Origin: Litoreibacter meonggei
GTDB taxonomy: Bacteria > Pseudomonadota > Alphaproteobacteria > Rhodobacterales > Rhodobacteraceae
Assembly: GCF_003663885.1 (NCBI RefSeq)
Contig: NZ_RCCE01000005.1
Coordinates: 186,001-250,000, forward strand
DNA length: 64,000 nucleotides
Direction of reading: 5' to 3'
In this document: piece by piece, positions 1 to 9,502 of the stretch
Layout of the letters: each line of letters opens with the position of its first letter
How positions within the stretch are numbered: the first letter of the stretch is position 1
Notes under the pieces: generated by a model
Seen by the model: the letters and a program-made list of their open reading frames with translations, nothing else
Database searches by the model: none
Told to the model about the DNA's origin: nothing
Program-made: the position numbers and the translations under genes

Positions 1-116
1 CCGGCCTCATCGGTGACGGCAATACACATTGGTACGCCTAAGGCGTTTGCCTTTGCGACCGCTCCGCCGATGAGAATGTCGGCATCCGAGATATCTAGTC
101 GGGTCACTGAGATCAT
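1..116 (-). CDS. GlcG/HbpS-family heme-binding-like protein, partial
   Basis: This is the first 38 codons of a leftward gene that runs off the start of the window. The visible N-terminus reads MISVTRLDISDADILIGGAV and continues with a GVPMCIAV-T-DE core. That pattern is typical of the GlcG/HbpS family of small (about 140-residue) proteins, which often sit beside oxidative catabolic operons and whose role is poorly defined. Its ATG overlaps the stop codon of guanine deaminase (ATGA), so it is probably the last known member of the purine operon. The family call rests on a short stretch only. Confidence 0.6.
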   Translation of the reverse strand, partial: MISVTRLDISDADILIGGAVAKANALGVPMCIAVTDEA

Positions 117-1414
117 GTGGTTTCCTTTTTTTGCGGCACACCTGAGACGTAGGTTTGCGCGATTGCGCGGTCATCGCCCATCATCTGGACGACGAACAAT
201 TCATCCGACAGGCTTTCGGCGCGCTCCATGCGTACATCCATTGCAGCAGTGGCACGCGCGTTGATAACGACGATATCGGCTTCTGTCCCTGCATCAAGTG
301 TGCCGATCTTATTGGCCATCCCCAACACTTCTGCGTTGCCCCGGGTGATCCAGTGAAAGGCGCGCAGCGTGTGCAGTTTCTGATCTTGAAGTTGCAGGAT
401 TTTGTAACCCTCGTTCAGTGTTTGAAGCATGGAATAGCTGGTCCCCGCGCCGATATCCGTGGCGATTCCGTTCTGGATGCTGCGCGCGCGCAGGCCTGCG
501 TCATCAAACAACCCGCTGCCAAGAAACAGGTTGGATGTGGGGCAGAACACCGGATGGGCACCGGTCTCGGCCATCGCGCCGATTTCGCGGTCCTTGAGGT
601 GAATGGCATGTCCCAACAATGTGCGCGGACCAAGCAGCCCGTTGCTTTCGTAGACATCGAGGTAGTCGAGCGCCTGCGGATAGAGCGTGGCCGTATAGGC
701 AATCTCGTCATGGTTTTCGGACAGGTGGGTCTGGATGTAGCACCCGGGATGCTCGGCTGCCAAAGCGCCCGACATTTCGAGCTGCTCAGGGGTCGAGGTG
801 ATCGCGAAGCGCGGCGTGATCGCATAAGCAGCGCGGCCCGTGCCGTGCCACCGTTCAATTAACGCTTTGCTGTCGTCATAGCCCGATTGTGCGGTGTCCA
901 ACACGGCGTCGGGGGCATTGCGGTCCATCATGGTTTTGCCGGCAATCATCCGCATATTGCGATCATCGGCTTCCGAGAACAGCGCCTCGGCGGATGCGGC
1001 ATGAACCGAACAGAACGCCACAGCCGTCGTTGTGCCATGATCCGTCAGAAGATTGCAGAACCGCCCCGCCATGGCGCGGGCGTGTTGGGCGTTGGCGTAT
1101 TCTGCCTCAGCCGGAAAGGTGTAACCGTTAAGCCAGTCCAGCAGCTGGCTGCCCCAACTGGCGACGATCTGAACCTGGGGGAAATGGATATGCGTGTCGA
1201 TGAACCCTGCCATCAGCAAATAGGGACGATGGTCAATGAGTGTCGCATCACCTGCGCCGGCTGCAACGCTTTCATAATCGCCCGAGGCTACGATCAGACC
1301 ATCACGCATCAACACACCACCGTCTTCGATGTAGCTATAGGCGTCCGTGTCCTCAGGGCCAGCGGGTTCTTGATGAAACGTCAAAACGCGACCACGCAGA
1401 AGTGTGTCAGTCAT
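113..1414 (-). CDS. guaD: Guanine deaminase
   Basis: A 433-residue amidohydrolase-superfamily enzyme that converts guanine to xanthine and ammonia in the cytoplasm, feeding the xanthine dehydrogenase encoded upstream in the same operon. The metal-binding HxH pair lies in FIDTHIHFPQ (His75 and His77), and a downstream QTHLSENHDE segment carries further metal and substrate residues. The SWGSQLLDWLNGYTFPAE stretch after the HxH motif is characteristic of guanine deaminases rather than of other amidohydrolases. Length fits the family. It lies 68 bp after the permease gene and overlaps the next gene by 4 bp. Confidence 0.93.
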   Translation of the reverse strand: MTDTLLRGRVLTFHQEPAGPEDTDAYSYIEDGGVLMRDGLIVASGDYESVAAGAGDATLIDHRPYLLMAGFIDTHIHFPQVQIVASWGSQLLDWLNGYTFPAEAEYANAQHARAMAGRFCNLLTDHGTTTAVAFCSVHAASAEALFSEADDRNMRMIAGKTMMDRNAPDAVLDTAQSGYDDSKALIERWHGTGRAAYAITPRFAITSTPEQLEMSGALAAEHPGCYIQTHLSENHDEIAYTATLYPQALDYLDVYESNGLLGPRTLLGHAIHLKDREIGAMAETGAHPVFCPTSNLFLGSGLFDDAGLRARSIQNGIATDIGAGTSYSMLQTLNEGYKILQLQDQKLHTLRAFHWITRGNAEVLGMANKIGTLDAGTEADIVVINARATAAMDVRMERAESLSDELFVVQMMGDDRAIAQTYVSGVPQKKETT

Positions 1415-1482
1415 TGGAAAACTACTTATTATTGGGGGTGATAAGCGAGGCAGTCCTGTGACCGCCTCGCCAAATCGTTTTG

Positions 1483-3087
1483 TTAGCGCACGTCGAGTGC
1501 GGGGGAATCGTCGTCGAGAAGATCAGGCTCGTCAGGAACAATGATGCGATGCTCAAGGTCTTCCTTGGGCGCGATCATCGGATAGATCAGCATAAAGGCA
1601 CCGATGATCAGATAGCCGACGGTGATCCCGTCAAATTGTGGCATCTGCAACGTGTAGCTGTGGATGATCCCGATGGATGACATCACAGCCGCCGCAATCG
1701 CAAATCCGCCTGCATGCTTGAACCGCCCGTCAATCACATCTGCCGCGATCGCCCCCCAGACAAGTCCGGTGATGATTGCGCCTTGTGACAAGGCGAGGTG
1801 GCCTTCGTAATGCGCGCCTTCCATGAGCAAAGCCGCCGTGAGGTCGCCATCACCCAAACCGGGCAATCCTTCGACGCCCGCGTTACGCAAAGCGTTCATC
1901 AGCGATCCCCATTTGGTCACGAGGAAGTTCGAGATATGTGGCAGAATGGCAAAGGCGACCGCCGCCATATGCGCAGGTTTCACCGCGTATCCGGTATTGG
2001 TGATCAGGCTCACGGCCACAAACACCAGAACAGGGGCCGCCGCTGCAATCGGGATCAATCCTGCAAGGAATGACAGAAAGCCAAGGAACGCAGCCGCCGC
2101 AATCACAAGTGCCACACCGATGATGTAACCCGCGCGGGCATCCATGCGTTTATAGGCAGGATGGCCGATGTAAACTGTCGTCGGGAAAGGCGATCCGAAC
2201 AAGGCACCGATCATCGTGCCAGCACCATCCGTCACCTGACACAGCGCAACCGGATAGTTGTCGCCAGCGGCTTCTGCGGATTCAACGTTGTTCATCGTTT
2301 CAATGAAGTTGTAGATTTGCACCGGGATCAGCACGAGGAACAACTCGGGATTGGCAAACAGATACTGAATACCGATGAGCATGTCGCCGAAATACGGAAC
2401 AGGCGCGTAAAAGCCGATGCCGTCTGTGTTGAAAGACGACTGTCCAAGGAAAATCGCGATGATCGTGCCCACGCCAATCGCCACCAGACCGGCAGGCAGA
2501 TTATACGGCAAACGGAAGCGGCCAATCAAACCCCAAAGGATAAACAAAAGCGACGTAAAGCCGATAAGCGGATGTTCAAAGATGGTGGCCAGTGGAACCG
2601 ATCCGATAAACACCAGCGCGATACCGCACAAAGTGCCCAGCATACCCGCACGCGGTGTAATCCGTTTCAGGAATGGACCAACAATCGCGCCGAACGCGGC
2701 CACGATGCCGCCCATGAAGCCCGCACCAATGCCGACCTGCCATGCCAGCAGTGAATCGCCTGTTGCCCAGTAGATCGGGCCAATGACACCAAAAAGGTAA
2801 ACAAACATAACAGGTGTCGAGATGCCATATGGCAGCGCTGTGACGTCTTTGCCTTGTTTATTGGCGACCCATTTGGCCATCAATGTGTAGACAACAACGC
2901 CCGCAAGGATCGCCACAGCGGCCCCCGGCACGATGCGGCCAAACACGATTTCGGCGGGCATTTGAAAGACGAACTGACAAACGCCTGACAGGATCAGAAG
3001 ATTGACAAGGTTGTCGGTGAATAAGGCCCAGAAAGCGTTGAAATCGCTCCTGTTGTATAGCTTGTAACTGTAGGCTGTATCGGACAT
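1483..3087 (-). CDS. NCS2-family purine (xanthine/guanine-type) permease
   Basis: A 534-residue polytopic inner-membrane protein with about a dozen hydrophobic segments, belonging to the nucleobase-cation symporter 2 (xanthine/uracil/AzgA-like) group. Recognisable pieces are the N-terminal LFTDNLVNLLILSGVCQF, the ALPYGISTPVMFVYLFGVIG segment and a central IPVQIYNFIETMNNVESAEA segment in the region that carries the conserved acidic substrate site. A short polar tail ends the protein. It sits between xdhC and guaD in one leftward operon, so import of xanthine, hypoxanthine or guanine is the likely job. The exact base specificity cannot be read from the sequence. Confidence 0.82.
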   Translation of the reverse strand: MSDTAYSYKLYNRSDFNAFWALFTDNLVNLLILSGVCQFVFQMPAEIVFGRIVPGAAVAILAGVVVYTLMAKWVANKQGKDVTALPYGISTPVMFVYLFGVIGPIYWATGDSLLAWQVGIGAGFMGGIVAAFGAIVGPFLKRITPRAGMLGTLCGIALVFIGSVPLATIFEHPLIGFTSLLFILWGLIGRFRLPYNLPAGLVAIGVGTIIAIFLGQSSFNTDGIGFYAPVPYFGDMLIGIQYLFANPELFLVLIPVQIYNFIETMNNVESAEAAGDNYPVALCQVTDGAGTMIGALFGSPFPTTVYIGHPAYKRMDARAGYIIGVALVIAAAAFLGFLSFLAGLIPIAAAAPVLVFVAVSLITNTGYAVKPAHMAAVAFAILPHISNFLVTKWGSLMNALRNAGVEGLPGLGDGDLTAALLMEGAHYEGHLALSQGAIITGLVWGAIAADVIDGRFKHAGGFAIAAAVMSSIGIIHSYTLQMPQFDGITVGYLIIGAFMLIYPMIAPKEDLEHRIIVPDEPDLLDDDSPALDVR

Positions 3088-3103
3088 TTCGGGTTTCCTC
3101 CCA

Positions 3104-3973
3104 TTAGTATTGCCCCACGCCGCCCTCCTCAGGCGATCTTTGTGGGATTTGGTTCTGTTGGTCTGTTCGGCTGAATGGGCCGCCTGCCGGAACGGTCAGG
3201 CGGGTCATAACTTCGGCGACGACAAAGGCCGCGATGACCTCAGGGCGCTTGTCGCCACTTTGTGTCGGCCCAATAGGGCAGGTCAGACCCGAGGTGTCTT
3301 TCCCGGCCGAACTGGTGGCGTGAAATCGGGTAAATTTGACCCGTTTAGTGGCAGAGCCGATCAGGCCGACATAGGCCGCATCGCGCCGGTCCAGCGCCTC
3401 GGATGTCAGCAAGAAATCAAGCGCGTGATCATGGGTCAGCACGATGAAGGCACTGTTTGGCGGGGCGTTGCGAATGTCGGCCTCAGGCAGTGCAGACAGG
3501 CGGGTTTCAACGTTGGCATCACTCAGCGATAACTCTTCGTGCCGCCCGTCAATCAAGACGCATTGCACCGGCAAGAATTGAAAGAAGCGCGCCAAGGCCC
3601 GACCGACGTGACCCGCGCCAAGAATATAAACATGCGGGCGTTGTGCAGTGTCTTGCGCCTCGGCCTGACAGGCGGCTTGTCGGTCAGCCTCTGTCATCTG
3701 CGTCAGCATGACCGCGACGCGGCCCCCGCAACATTGACCAATTTCCGGTCCGAGCGGCACGTCCATATCTTCGGCCACACGCCCGGCACGCAGCATCGCG
3801 CGGGCCTTGTCGATGGCCATATATTCCAGCTGCCCGCCCCCGATTGTGCCATGCAACCCGTCAGCGCTGACAAACATCTGCGCACCCGCGTCACGGGGTG
3901 ATGAGCCGCGCACATCTGTCAGGCGAATGTGCACGATGTCTTTGTGTGTTGCGAGAAAGCGGGCCAGCGTCAT
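3104..3973 (-). CDS. xdhC: Xanthine dehydrogenase accessory protein XdhC
   Basis: A 289-residue protein of the XdhC/CoxI family, which binds sulfurated molybdenum cofactor and inserts it into xanthine dehydrogenase. The N-terminal part has RGSSPRDAGAQM and GTIGGGQLEY, followed by the CCGGRV signature at residues 81-86. The C-terminal Rossmann-like domain starts at YILGAGHVGRALARF (about 116-130). It follows xdhB by only 4 bp, and the permease follows 16 bp later, so all are probably cotranscribed. Length and domain order match the family. Confidence 0.92.
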   Translation of the reverse strand: MTLARFLATHKDIVHIRLTDVRGSSPRDAGAQMFVSADGLHGTIGGGQLEYMAIDKARAMLRAGRVAEDMDVPLGPEIGQCCGGRVAVMLTQMTEADRQAACQAEAQDTAQRPHVYILGAGHVGRALARFFQFLPVQCVLIDGRHEELSLSDANVETRLSALPEADIRNAPPNSAFIVLTHDHALDFLLTSEALDRRDAAYVGLIGSATKRVKFTRFHATSSAGKDTSGLTCPIGPTQSGDKRPEVIAAFVVAEVMTRLTVPAGGPFSRTDQQNQIPQRSPEEGGVGQY

Positions 3974-3977
3974 GCGA

Positions 3978-6302
3978 TCAGCCCTTCAACCGCTCGACAG
4001 CCATCAACACACGCTCTGGTGTGGCTGGCGCGTCAAGACGCGGGCATTCGCGGTAATTGGCAACGCTGGCGACTGCATGCGACAAAGCCTCGAACACAGA
4101 GATGCCGAGCATGAACGGCGGTTCACCCACTGCCTTGGACCGTTTGATTGTGTGTTCTTTGTTCTCGGACCACGTCGCAAGTTTGGTGTTGAACACACGC
4201 GGACGATCCGACGCCAGCGGGATTTTGTAGGTTGAAGGTGCGTGGGTGCGCAACTGGCCTTGGGCGTCCCACCACAGCTCTTCAGTCGTCAGCCACCCCA
4301 TGCCCTGAATAAACGCGCCCTCGACCTGACCGATATCAAGGATCGGATTCAGGGACTTACCTACATCGTGCAAGATATCCGTACGCTCGACGCGGTATTC
4401 GCCTGTCAACGTGTCAACGGAGACTTCCGAACAGGCCGCACCATAGGCGTAGTAATAGAACGGGCGGCCTTGACCTGTGTCGCGGTTCCAGTGGATTTTG
4501 GGCGTTTTGTAAAACCCTGCTGCGGACAGGTGGACACGGGCCATATAGGCCTGCTTGATGAAATCAGAGAAGGAGATCACCTCGTCGCCCACCTGTACCG
4601 CATTGGGCAGGAAGCGCACCGCATTGGCATCGATTTTCCAATGCTCTGCGGCGAACGCCACCAGCCGTTCCTTGATTTGTCGCACCGCGTCCTGCGCGGC
4701 CATTCCGTTCAGGTCAGACCCCGATGAGGCCGCCGTCGCAGAGGTGTTGGGCACCTTCTCAGTCGTTGTCTTGGTGATCTTGATTGTGTCGAAATCCACC
4801 TGAAGTGCGTCAGCCACGACCTGCGCGATCTTGGTGTTAAGACCTTGACCCATTTCAGTGCCGCCATGGTTCAGATGGATCGACCCATCCGAGTAAATAT
4901 GCAGCAGCGCACCAGCCTGATTATACCATGTGGCCGTAAACGAGATACCGAACTTCACAGGCGTCAGCGCAATTCCCTTGCGGATCGTTCCACCCTTGGC
5001 GTTCCAGTCCAGAATGGCTTGGCGGCGGGTGCGGTAATCTGCGCTGTCTTCCAGTTCCTGACAGATGCGTGGTGCGATATTGTCTTCGACGGTCTGGTGG
5101 TAGGGCGTCACATCGCGCCCGTTATCACCGTAAAAATTGCGCTTGCGCACTTCAAGGCTGTCCAGCCCACGATGATAGGCGATCTCCTCCATGATGCGTT
5201 CAGCAACGATCACACCTTGCGGTCCACCAAAGCCGCGAAATGCTGTGTTGGACACGGTGTTGGTCTTCATCGGGTGCGAATTCAGCAACACGTTCGGGTA
5301 GTAGTAAGCGTTGTCGGCATGAAACAGCGCGCGGTCGGTCACCGGGCCTGACAGGTCGGATGAAAACCCGCATCGCGCCGCGAATTCACCGGTCACGGCC
5401 TCAATCACGCCCTCGTCGTCAAAGCCCACTTCGTAATCGATCACGAAATCATGCCGCTTGCCGGTCGCGGACATATCGTCATCGCGATCAGGGCGGATTT
5501 TTACCGCGCGGTTCCATTTCTTTGCGGCCACCGCTGCGACTGAACAGAACAGGTTCATCTGGGTTTCCTTGCCCCCGAACCCGCCGCCCATACGGCGCAC
5601 ATTGATGGTCACCGCATTAGAAGACACGCCCAAAACATGCGCGACCATGTGCTGTGCCTCAGACGGGTGCTGTGTGGAGGAATGCACCATGACGTCATCA
5701 TCCTCGCCTGGGATAGCGAACGCGATATGGCCCTCAAGATACATGTGATCCTGCCCGCCAACGCGCAGCTTACCTTTGATGCGATGGGCCGCGTTGCTCA
5801 TCGCGCTGTCTGCCGCGCCGCGTTTGAGGGTCAACGGGGGCGTCACATACCCCATGCCAGCCTCTTGCGCAGCTTCCGGGTCCAACGCGTGGGGCAGGTC
5901 TTCGTAGGTCACTTTTGCCAGTTTGGTCGCACGGCGGGCCGCATCGCGCGTTTCAGCAACGACGGCAAACATTGGCTGGCCCCAAAATTCCACCTTCTCG
6001 GTGGCGAAAATCGGTTCGTCATCGCGCCCCGTCGGAGAGACGTCGTTGACGCCCGGAATATCCTCTGCCGTCAGTACTCCGACAACGCCGGGGGCAGTGC
6101 GCACGGCGCTTAGGTCCACGTCGCGCAGCAGCGCATGTGCCTTTGTGGACAGACCCAGATACGCATGCAGTGTGCCGATTGGTTCAGCAATATCATCGCA
6201 GTATTCAGCGCGGCCGGTGACGTGTTTGATGGCGCTGTCGTGGCGCAGATCGGTATTTACGCCACCTTTGATCGGGGCATTCGCAGGTTTTTGAACATTC
6301 AT
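3978..6302 (-). CDS. xdhB: Xanthine dehydrogenase, molybdopterin-binding subunit
   Basis: A 774-residue large subunit that carries the molybdenum cofactor and oxidises hypoxanthine and xanthine to urate. Visible motifs are GGGFGGKETQ (around residue 235), FRGFGGPQG (around 355) and the catalytic-glutamate motif AVGEPPFML (around 722), all typical of bacterial XdhB. I chose the ATG at 6302 because it follows a good ribosome binding site (AAGGGAGAG on the coding strand). The open frame continues upstream into xdhA, but those extra residues do not look like family sequence. It lies 14 bp after xdhA. Confidence 0.95.
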   Translation of the reverse strand: MNVQKPANAPIKGGVNTDLRHDSAIKHVTGRAEYCDDIAEPIGTLHAYLGLSTKAHALLRDVDLSAVRTAPGVVGVLTAEDIPGVNDVSPTGRDDEPIFATEKVEFWGQPMFAVVAETRDAARRATKLAKVTYEDLPHALDPEAAQEAGMGYVTPPLTLKRGAADSAMSNAAHRIKGKLRVGGQDHMYLEGHIAFAIPGEDDDVMVHSSTQHPSEAQHMVAHVLGVSSNAVTINVRRMGGGFGGKETQMNLFCSVAAVAAKKWNRAVKIRPDRDDDMSATGKRHDFVIDYEVGFDDEGVIEAVTGEFAARCGFSSDLSGPVTDRALFHADNAYYYPNVLLNSHPMKTNTVSNTAFRGFGGPQGVIVAERIMEEIAYHRGLDSLEVRKRNFYGDNGRDVTPYHQTVEDNIAPRICQELEDSADYRTRRQAILDWNAKGGTIRKGIALTPVKFGISFTATWYNQAGALLHIYSDGSIHLNHGGTEMGQGLNTKIAQVVADALQVDFDTIKITKTTTEKVPNTSATAASSGSDLNGMAAQDAVRQIKERLVAFAAEHWKIDANAVRFLPNAVQVGDEVISFSDFIKQAYMARVHLSAAGFYKTPKIHWNRDTGQGRPFYYYAYGAACSEVSVDTLTGEYRVERTDILHDVGKSLNPILDIGQVEGAFIQGMGWLTTEELWWDAQGQLRTHAPSTYKIPLASDRPRVFNTKLATWSENKEHTIKRSKAVGEPPFMLGISVFEALSHAVASVANYRECPRLDAPATPERVLMAVERLKG

Positions 6303-6316
6303 GGCAAATCTCTCCC

Positions 6317-7774
6317 TTACGCGCTGATGCGGGTTGTTGTTGTGTCGCTTTGCTGGTCCATCCAGAATTTCTGGAACAGGTTTTTGGACACTTGCAGGCG
6401 GTAGTCGGACGACGCGCGCCAATCGCTGAGCGGGCTGAAATCGTCGCCCAATTTTTCGGCGGCTGCGATTAGCGCGGCCTCGGTCCACGCGGCGCCCACA
6501 AGTGCGGCTTCGGCGTGTGCGGCCCGTTTGGGGGTCGCTGCCATGCCGCCAAACGCGATCCGCGCCGAGGTGATCTTGCTGTCTTCAACTGTGATATTAA
6601 ACGCGGCACACACAGACGAAATATCTTCGTCGCGGCGTTTGGAAATCTTGTAAGCGGCGTGAATGGCGTCTTTGGCTGGGCGTGGGATGCGGATGCTTTC
6701 CAGAAATTCGCCCTTGGCCATGTCCTGCTTGCCGTAATCAATAAAGAAATCCGCAATCGGGATAGTCCGACGTTCACTGCCTTTGCGCAGCGTAATCGAC
6801 GCATCAAGGGCGATCAGAACCGGTGGTGTATCGCCGATGGGCGACCCGTTGGCGACGTTGCCGCCAATTGTGCCCATGCTGCGGATTTGCCAGCCTGCGA
6901 TCCGGTCCCAGAAGGGGCCAAGATGCGGATAGTCTTCGGTCATCGCCGCGCGGCTGTCGGTATAACTGACACCGGCGCCAATCGTGATGGCGTCGTCTGT
7001 GACGTCGATCTGACGCAACTCATCCAGATGGCTCAGGAACACGACAGGGGAAATATCGCGCAGGAACTTGGTCACCCACAGGCCAACATCCGTCGCGCCT
7101 GCGATGAGTGTTGCATCAGGGGTTTCCAGCAACACATCCGCCAAATCGTCGACCGATGCGGGCAGGATGCAGCGGCTTCCTGCATTTGAAACCTCGACCC
7201 GCTTGCCATCCCGTAATTTCGCCAGCTTGGCGGTCATCGCCGCACGTTCATGCGTCAGTGCGTCATCTGCAGAGCTGCCAAGGGCTGTCACGGCTTTCGC
7301 TGCCTTGATAATCGGTTCGTATCCCGTGCAGCGGCAAAGGTTGCCCTGAAGCGCGGTTTCAATCTCTGTTTCTGAAGGGTCTGGGTTCCCCATCCAAAGC
7401 GCATAAAGCGACATCACAAAACCGGGCGTGCAGAACCCGCATTGGCTTCCGTGGTGATCCACCATCGCCTGCTGGACCGGATGCAGCTTTCCGCTCGGGC
7501 CGGACAAATATTCAATGGAAACGACGTGACAGGCATCCAGTGATGCCGTCAGACGGATGCAGGCGTTCACCGGCTCGTAGCGCAGGACGCCATTTTGCAA
7601 CCGCCCTACTAGAACTGTGCACGCGCCGCAGTCGCCCTCGGCGCAGCCTTCCTTGGTGCCTGTGAGGCGACGATCAATGCGCAAAAAATCAAGCAATGTG
7701 TCACTGGCGCTGACGCGGTCCAAGGTCACGTCACGGTCGTTTAGCACGAAGCGTATTTCAGATCTGGCTGTCAT
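6317..7774 (-). CDS. xdhA: Xanthine dehydrogenase, FeS/FAD subunit
   Basis: A 485-residue small subunit that passes electrons from the molybdenum site to NAD. It has an N-terminal plant-ferredoxin-type 2Fe-2S domain (Cys44, Cys49, Cys52, Cys72), a second 2Fe-2S domain (Cys112, Cys115, Cys147, Cys149 in QCGFCTPG and NLCRCTGY), and an FAD domain from about residue 200 with IAGATDVGLWVT and GTIGGNVANGSPIGDTPP. It is the first gene of the leftward purine operon and is divergent from a LysR-type regulator, with a LysR-like operator in the 116-bp gap. Confidence 0.95.
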   Translation of the reverse strand: MTARSEIRFVLNDRDVTLDRVSASDTLLDFLRIDRRLTGTKEGCAEGDCGACTVLVGRLQNGVLRYEPVNACIRLTASLDACHVVSIEYLSGPSGKLHPVQQAMVDHHGSQCGFCTPGFVMSLYALWMGNPDPSETEIETALQGNLCRCTGYEPIIKAAKAVTALGSSADDALTHERAAMTAKLAKLRDGKRVEVSNAGSRCILPASVDDLADVLLETPDATLIAGATDVGLWVTKFLRDISPVVFLSHLDELRQIDVTDDAITIGAGVSYTDSRAAMTEDYPHLGPFWDRIAGWQIRSMGTIGGNVANGSPIGDTPPVLIALDASITLRKGSERRTIPIADFFIDYGKQDMAKGEFLESIRIPRPAKDAIHAAYKISKRRDEDISSVCAAFNITVEDSKITSARIAFGGMAATPKRAAHAEAALVGAAWTEAALIAAAEKLGDDFSPLSDWRASSDYRLQVSKNLFQKFWMDQQSDTTTTRISA

Positions 7775-7841
7775 ATGTCCTCCCTTGCCGCAGTGGGGAA
7801 TCTACGGTCTCCTTCCTTATGACCCAGTTAACTATCTTGAA

Positions 7842-7860
7842 ATACGGCGCAGTCGGGTAT
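7842..7860. promoter_or_regulatory. Candidate LysR-type operator (ATAC-N11-GTAT)
   Basis: A dyad of ATAC (7842-7845), 11 bases, and GTAT (7857-7860). This is the T-N11-A arrangement typical of LysR-type regulator recognition sites. It lies in the gap between xdhA and the divergent LysR gene, 30 bp before the latter, the usual place for a shared autoregulatory and activation site. Binding is inferred, not shown. Confidence 0.5.
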
Positions 7861-7890
7861 GCTCTTTCAACGATTCGTAGATAATCAGAG

Positions 7891-8799
7891 GTGCCGGTGC
7901 CCTATATTGAAAGCCTGAAAGTATTCGTGAGAGTGGTGGAACTCGGCAGTATTACCGCCGGCGGGCGTGACCTGCGCCTGACACCAGCGGTCGCTAGCAA
8001 TCGCATCAAAGAGCTGGAGCGCCGGTTGGATGTGCGCCTGTTCAACCGCACAACACGCAAGCTGTCCCCCACCGACGTGGGCCAAACCTTCTACGACCAC
8101 GCCCGCCAAGTCGTGCAATCTCTGGAGGATGCCGAGGCCGCGATCTCTGGCTATTCTGAGAAACCGCACGGCATTGTACAAGTGACAGCGCCGCTTGGCG
8201 TCGGCAAGCGGTTGGTCGCGCCGCTCATTCCCGAGTTCGTTGACATGTATCCGGATGTGTCGGTACGGCTGCGTCTGTCGGACCGCAAGGTGGATCTTTT
8301 GGAAGACGGGCTTGATGTGGCATTGTTCATCGGCCAGCCACCGGATTCAAATCTGAAATTGCGCAAAATCATGGACACTCCGCGCATCCTATGCGCCGCG
8401 CCCTCCTATCTTGAAAAACACGGCATGCCTCAAACCCCCGATGATCTGAAGCGCCACAACTGCCTGCTTCTGCGCTATCCGCGATCGCCCGAATGGTTCT
8501 GGACGTTGTCAACGTCGGAGGGACCCAAGCGAATGGACGTCTCGGGCAGCTACGATTCCGATGACGGAGATGTTTTGACTGGGTGGGCTTGCGCCAGTCG
8601 TGGCATCATAAACAAGCCGCGTTTCGATGTCGTCGAACACCTCAAGAGTGGGGCGCTTGTCGAAGTTCTGCCCGAAACACCGCCCGAACCCGCGATGTTT
8701 GGATGCCTCTATCCGCACCGGCGCCTGCAAGACAACAAAGTCCGTCTTTTCATTGAGTTCGTACTTGGGCGCTGTCGTGAGAAGCTGTCCCTGACATAA
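7891..8799 (+). CDS. LysR-family transcriptional regulator (probable xdh operon regulator)
   Basis: A 302-residue LysR-type regulator with an N-terminal winged helix-turn-helix (about residues 1-60: MPVPYIESLKVFVRVVELGS, then VASNRIKELERRLDVRLFNR) and a C-terminal effector-binding domain of periplasmic-binding-protein fold. The most plausible start is the GTG at 7891; the helix-turn-helix begins at once after it. It is divergent from xdhABC and has an ATAC-N11-GTAT dyad upstream, so it probably senses a purine intermediate and controls that operon. The ligand is unknown. Confidence 0.88.
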   Translation: MPVPYIESLKVFVRVVELGSITAGGRDLRLTPAVASNRIKELERRLDVRLFNRTTRKLSPTDVGQTFYDHARQVVQSLEDAEAAISGYSEKPHGIVQVTAPLGVGKRLVAPLIPEFVDMYPDVSVRLRLSDRKVDLLEDGLDVALFIGQPPDSNLKLRKIMDTPRILCAAPSYLEKHGMPQTPDDLKRHNCLLLRYPRSPEWFWTLSTSEGPKRMDVSGSYDSDDGDVLTGWACASRGIINKPRFDVVEHLKSGALVEVLPETPPEPAMFGCLYPHRRLQDNKVRLFIEFVLGRCREKLSLT

Positions 8800-8966
8800 A
8801 TCCAGCGAGGTCTCTCTTGGCGCAAAAACGGACTTCACAGACACTGGCTGGGATGGCTGCTTAGTCCCGTGTAGCAGCCCCTCCAACTCACGCACATTCC
8901 CGCCACTACCCTCATGTCCTCCACAACACTAGTTGACGCGGCCCCAGCCTGCTATATGGGACAGCT

Positions 8967-9464
8967 ATGGCACAGATCGAAGTCCTCACAGAAGATGCCC
9001 GCTGGACCGATGCGGGGCTGCCCGCGCTGGCGGACCTTGCGTGCAACGCGGCCCTTGCGGAGCTGTCGCTGGACGCCGACTACGAGATCAGCCTTCTGGC
9101 GTGCAGCGATGTCCGCGTGGCGGAGTTGAACACCGAATTTCGCGGCAAACCGACCCCCACGAACGTGCTGTCATGGCCCTCGGAAGAACGTGCGGCGCAA
9201 ATCCCCGGCATGATCCCTCGGCTGCCTGATGGTGCGCCGCATGAGATGGAACTGGGTGATATCGCCATCGCCTTCGAGACGTGCGTTCGCGAAGCCGAGG
9301 AGGCGGACAAGTCCTTAAAAGACCATGTGACGCATCTTTTGGTCCACGGAACCCTTCATCTGTTGGGGTTTGATCACATAAATGATCCAGATGCCGCCTT
9401 GATGGAGGGTTTGGAGACCAGAATTCTTGCAAAACTAGGTATTGAGGACCCATATAGGGTGTAA
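8967..9464 (+). CDS. ybeY: Endoribonuclease YbeY (rRNA maturation)
   Basis: A 165-residue metal-dependent endoribonuclease needed for 16S rRNA 3'-end maturation and ribosome quality control. The zinc-binding HGTLHLLGFDH motif is complete, with His127, His131 and His137. Length is normal. It heads the ybeY-corC-lnt group read rightwards. The gene phoH, often found directly before ybeY in alphaproteobacteria, is not present here; the preceding 167 bp holds only a GGCTGCT/AGCAGCC hairpin (8855-8879) and a weak promoter-like TTGACG (8933). Confidence 0.95.
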   Translation: MAQIEVLTEDARWTDAGLPALADLACNAALAELSLDADYEISLLACSDVRVAELNTEFRGKPTPTNVLSWPSEERAAQIPGMIPRLPDGAPHEMELGDIAIAFETCVREAEEADKSLKDHVTHLLVHGTLHLLGFDHINDPDAALMEGLETRILAKLGIEDPYRV

Positions 9465-9502
9465 GGCTCGAGTATGGGGCCGTTTTTATTGGAAAAGGAC
9501 CG

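Noticed and set aside
155-862. Long open frame opposite guanine deaminase
   Set aside because: It is an antisense shadow of guaD; the protein has no recognisable motifs and the guaD frame is well supported.
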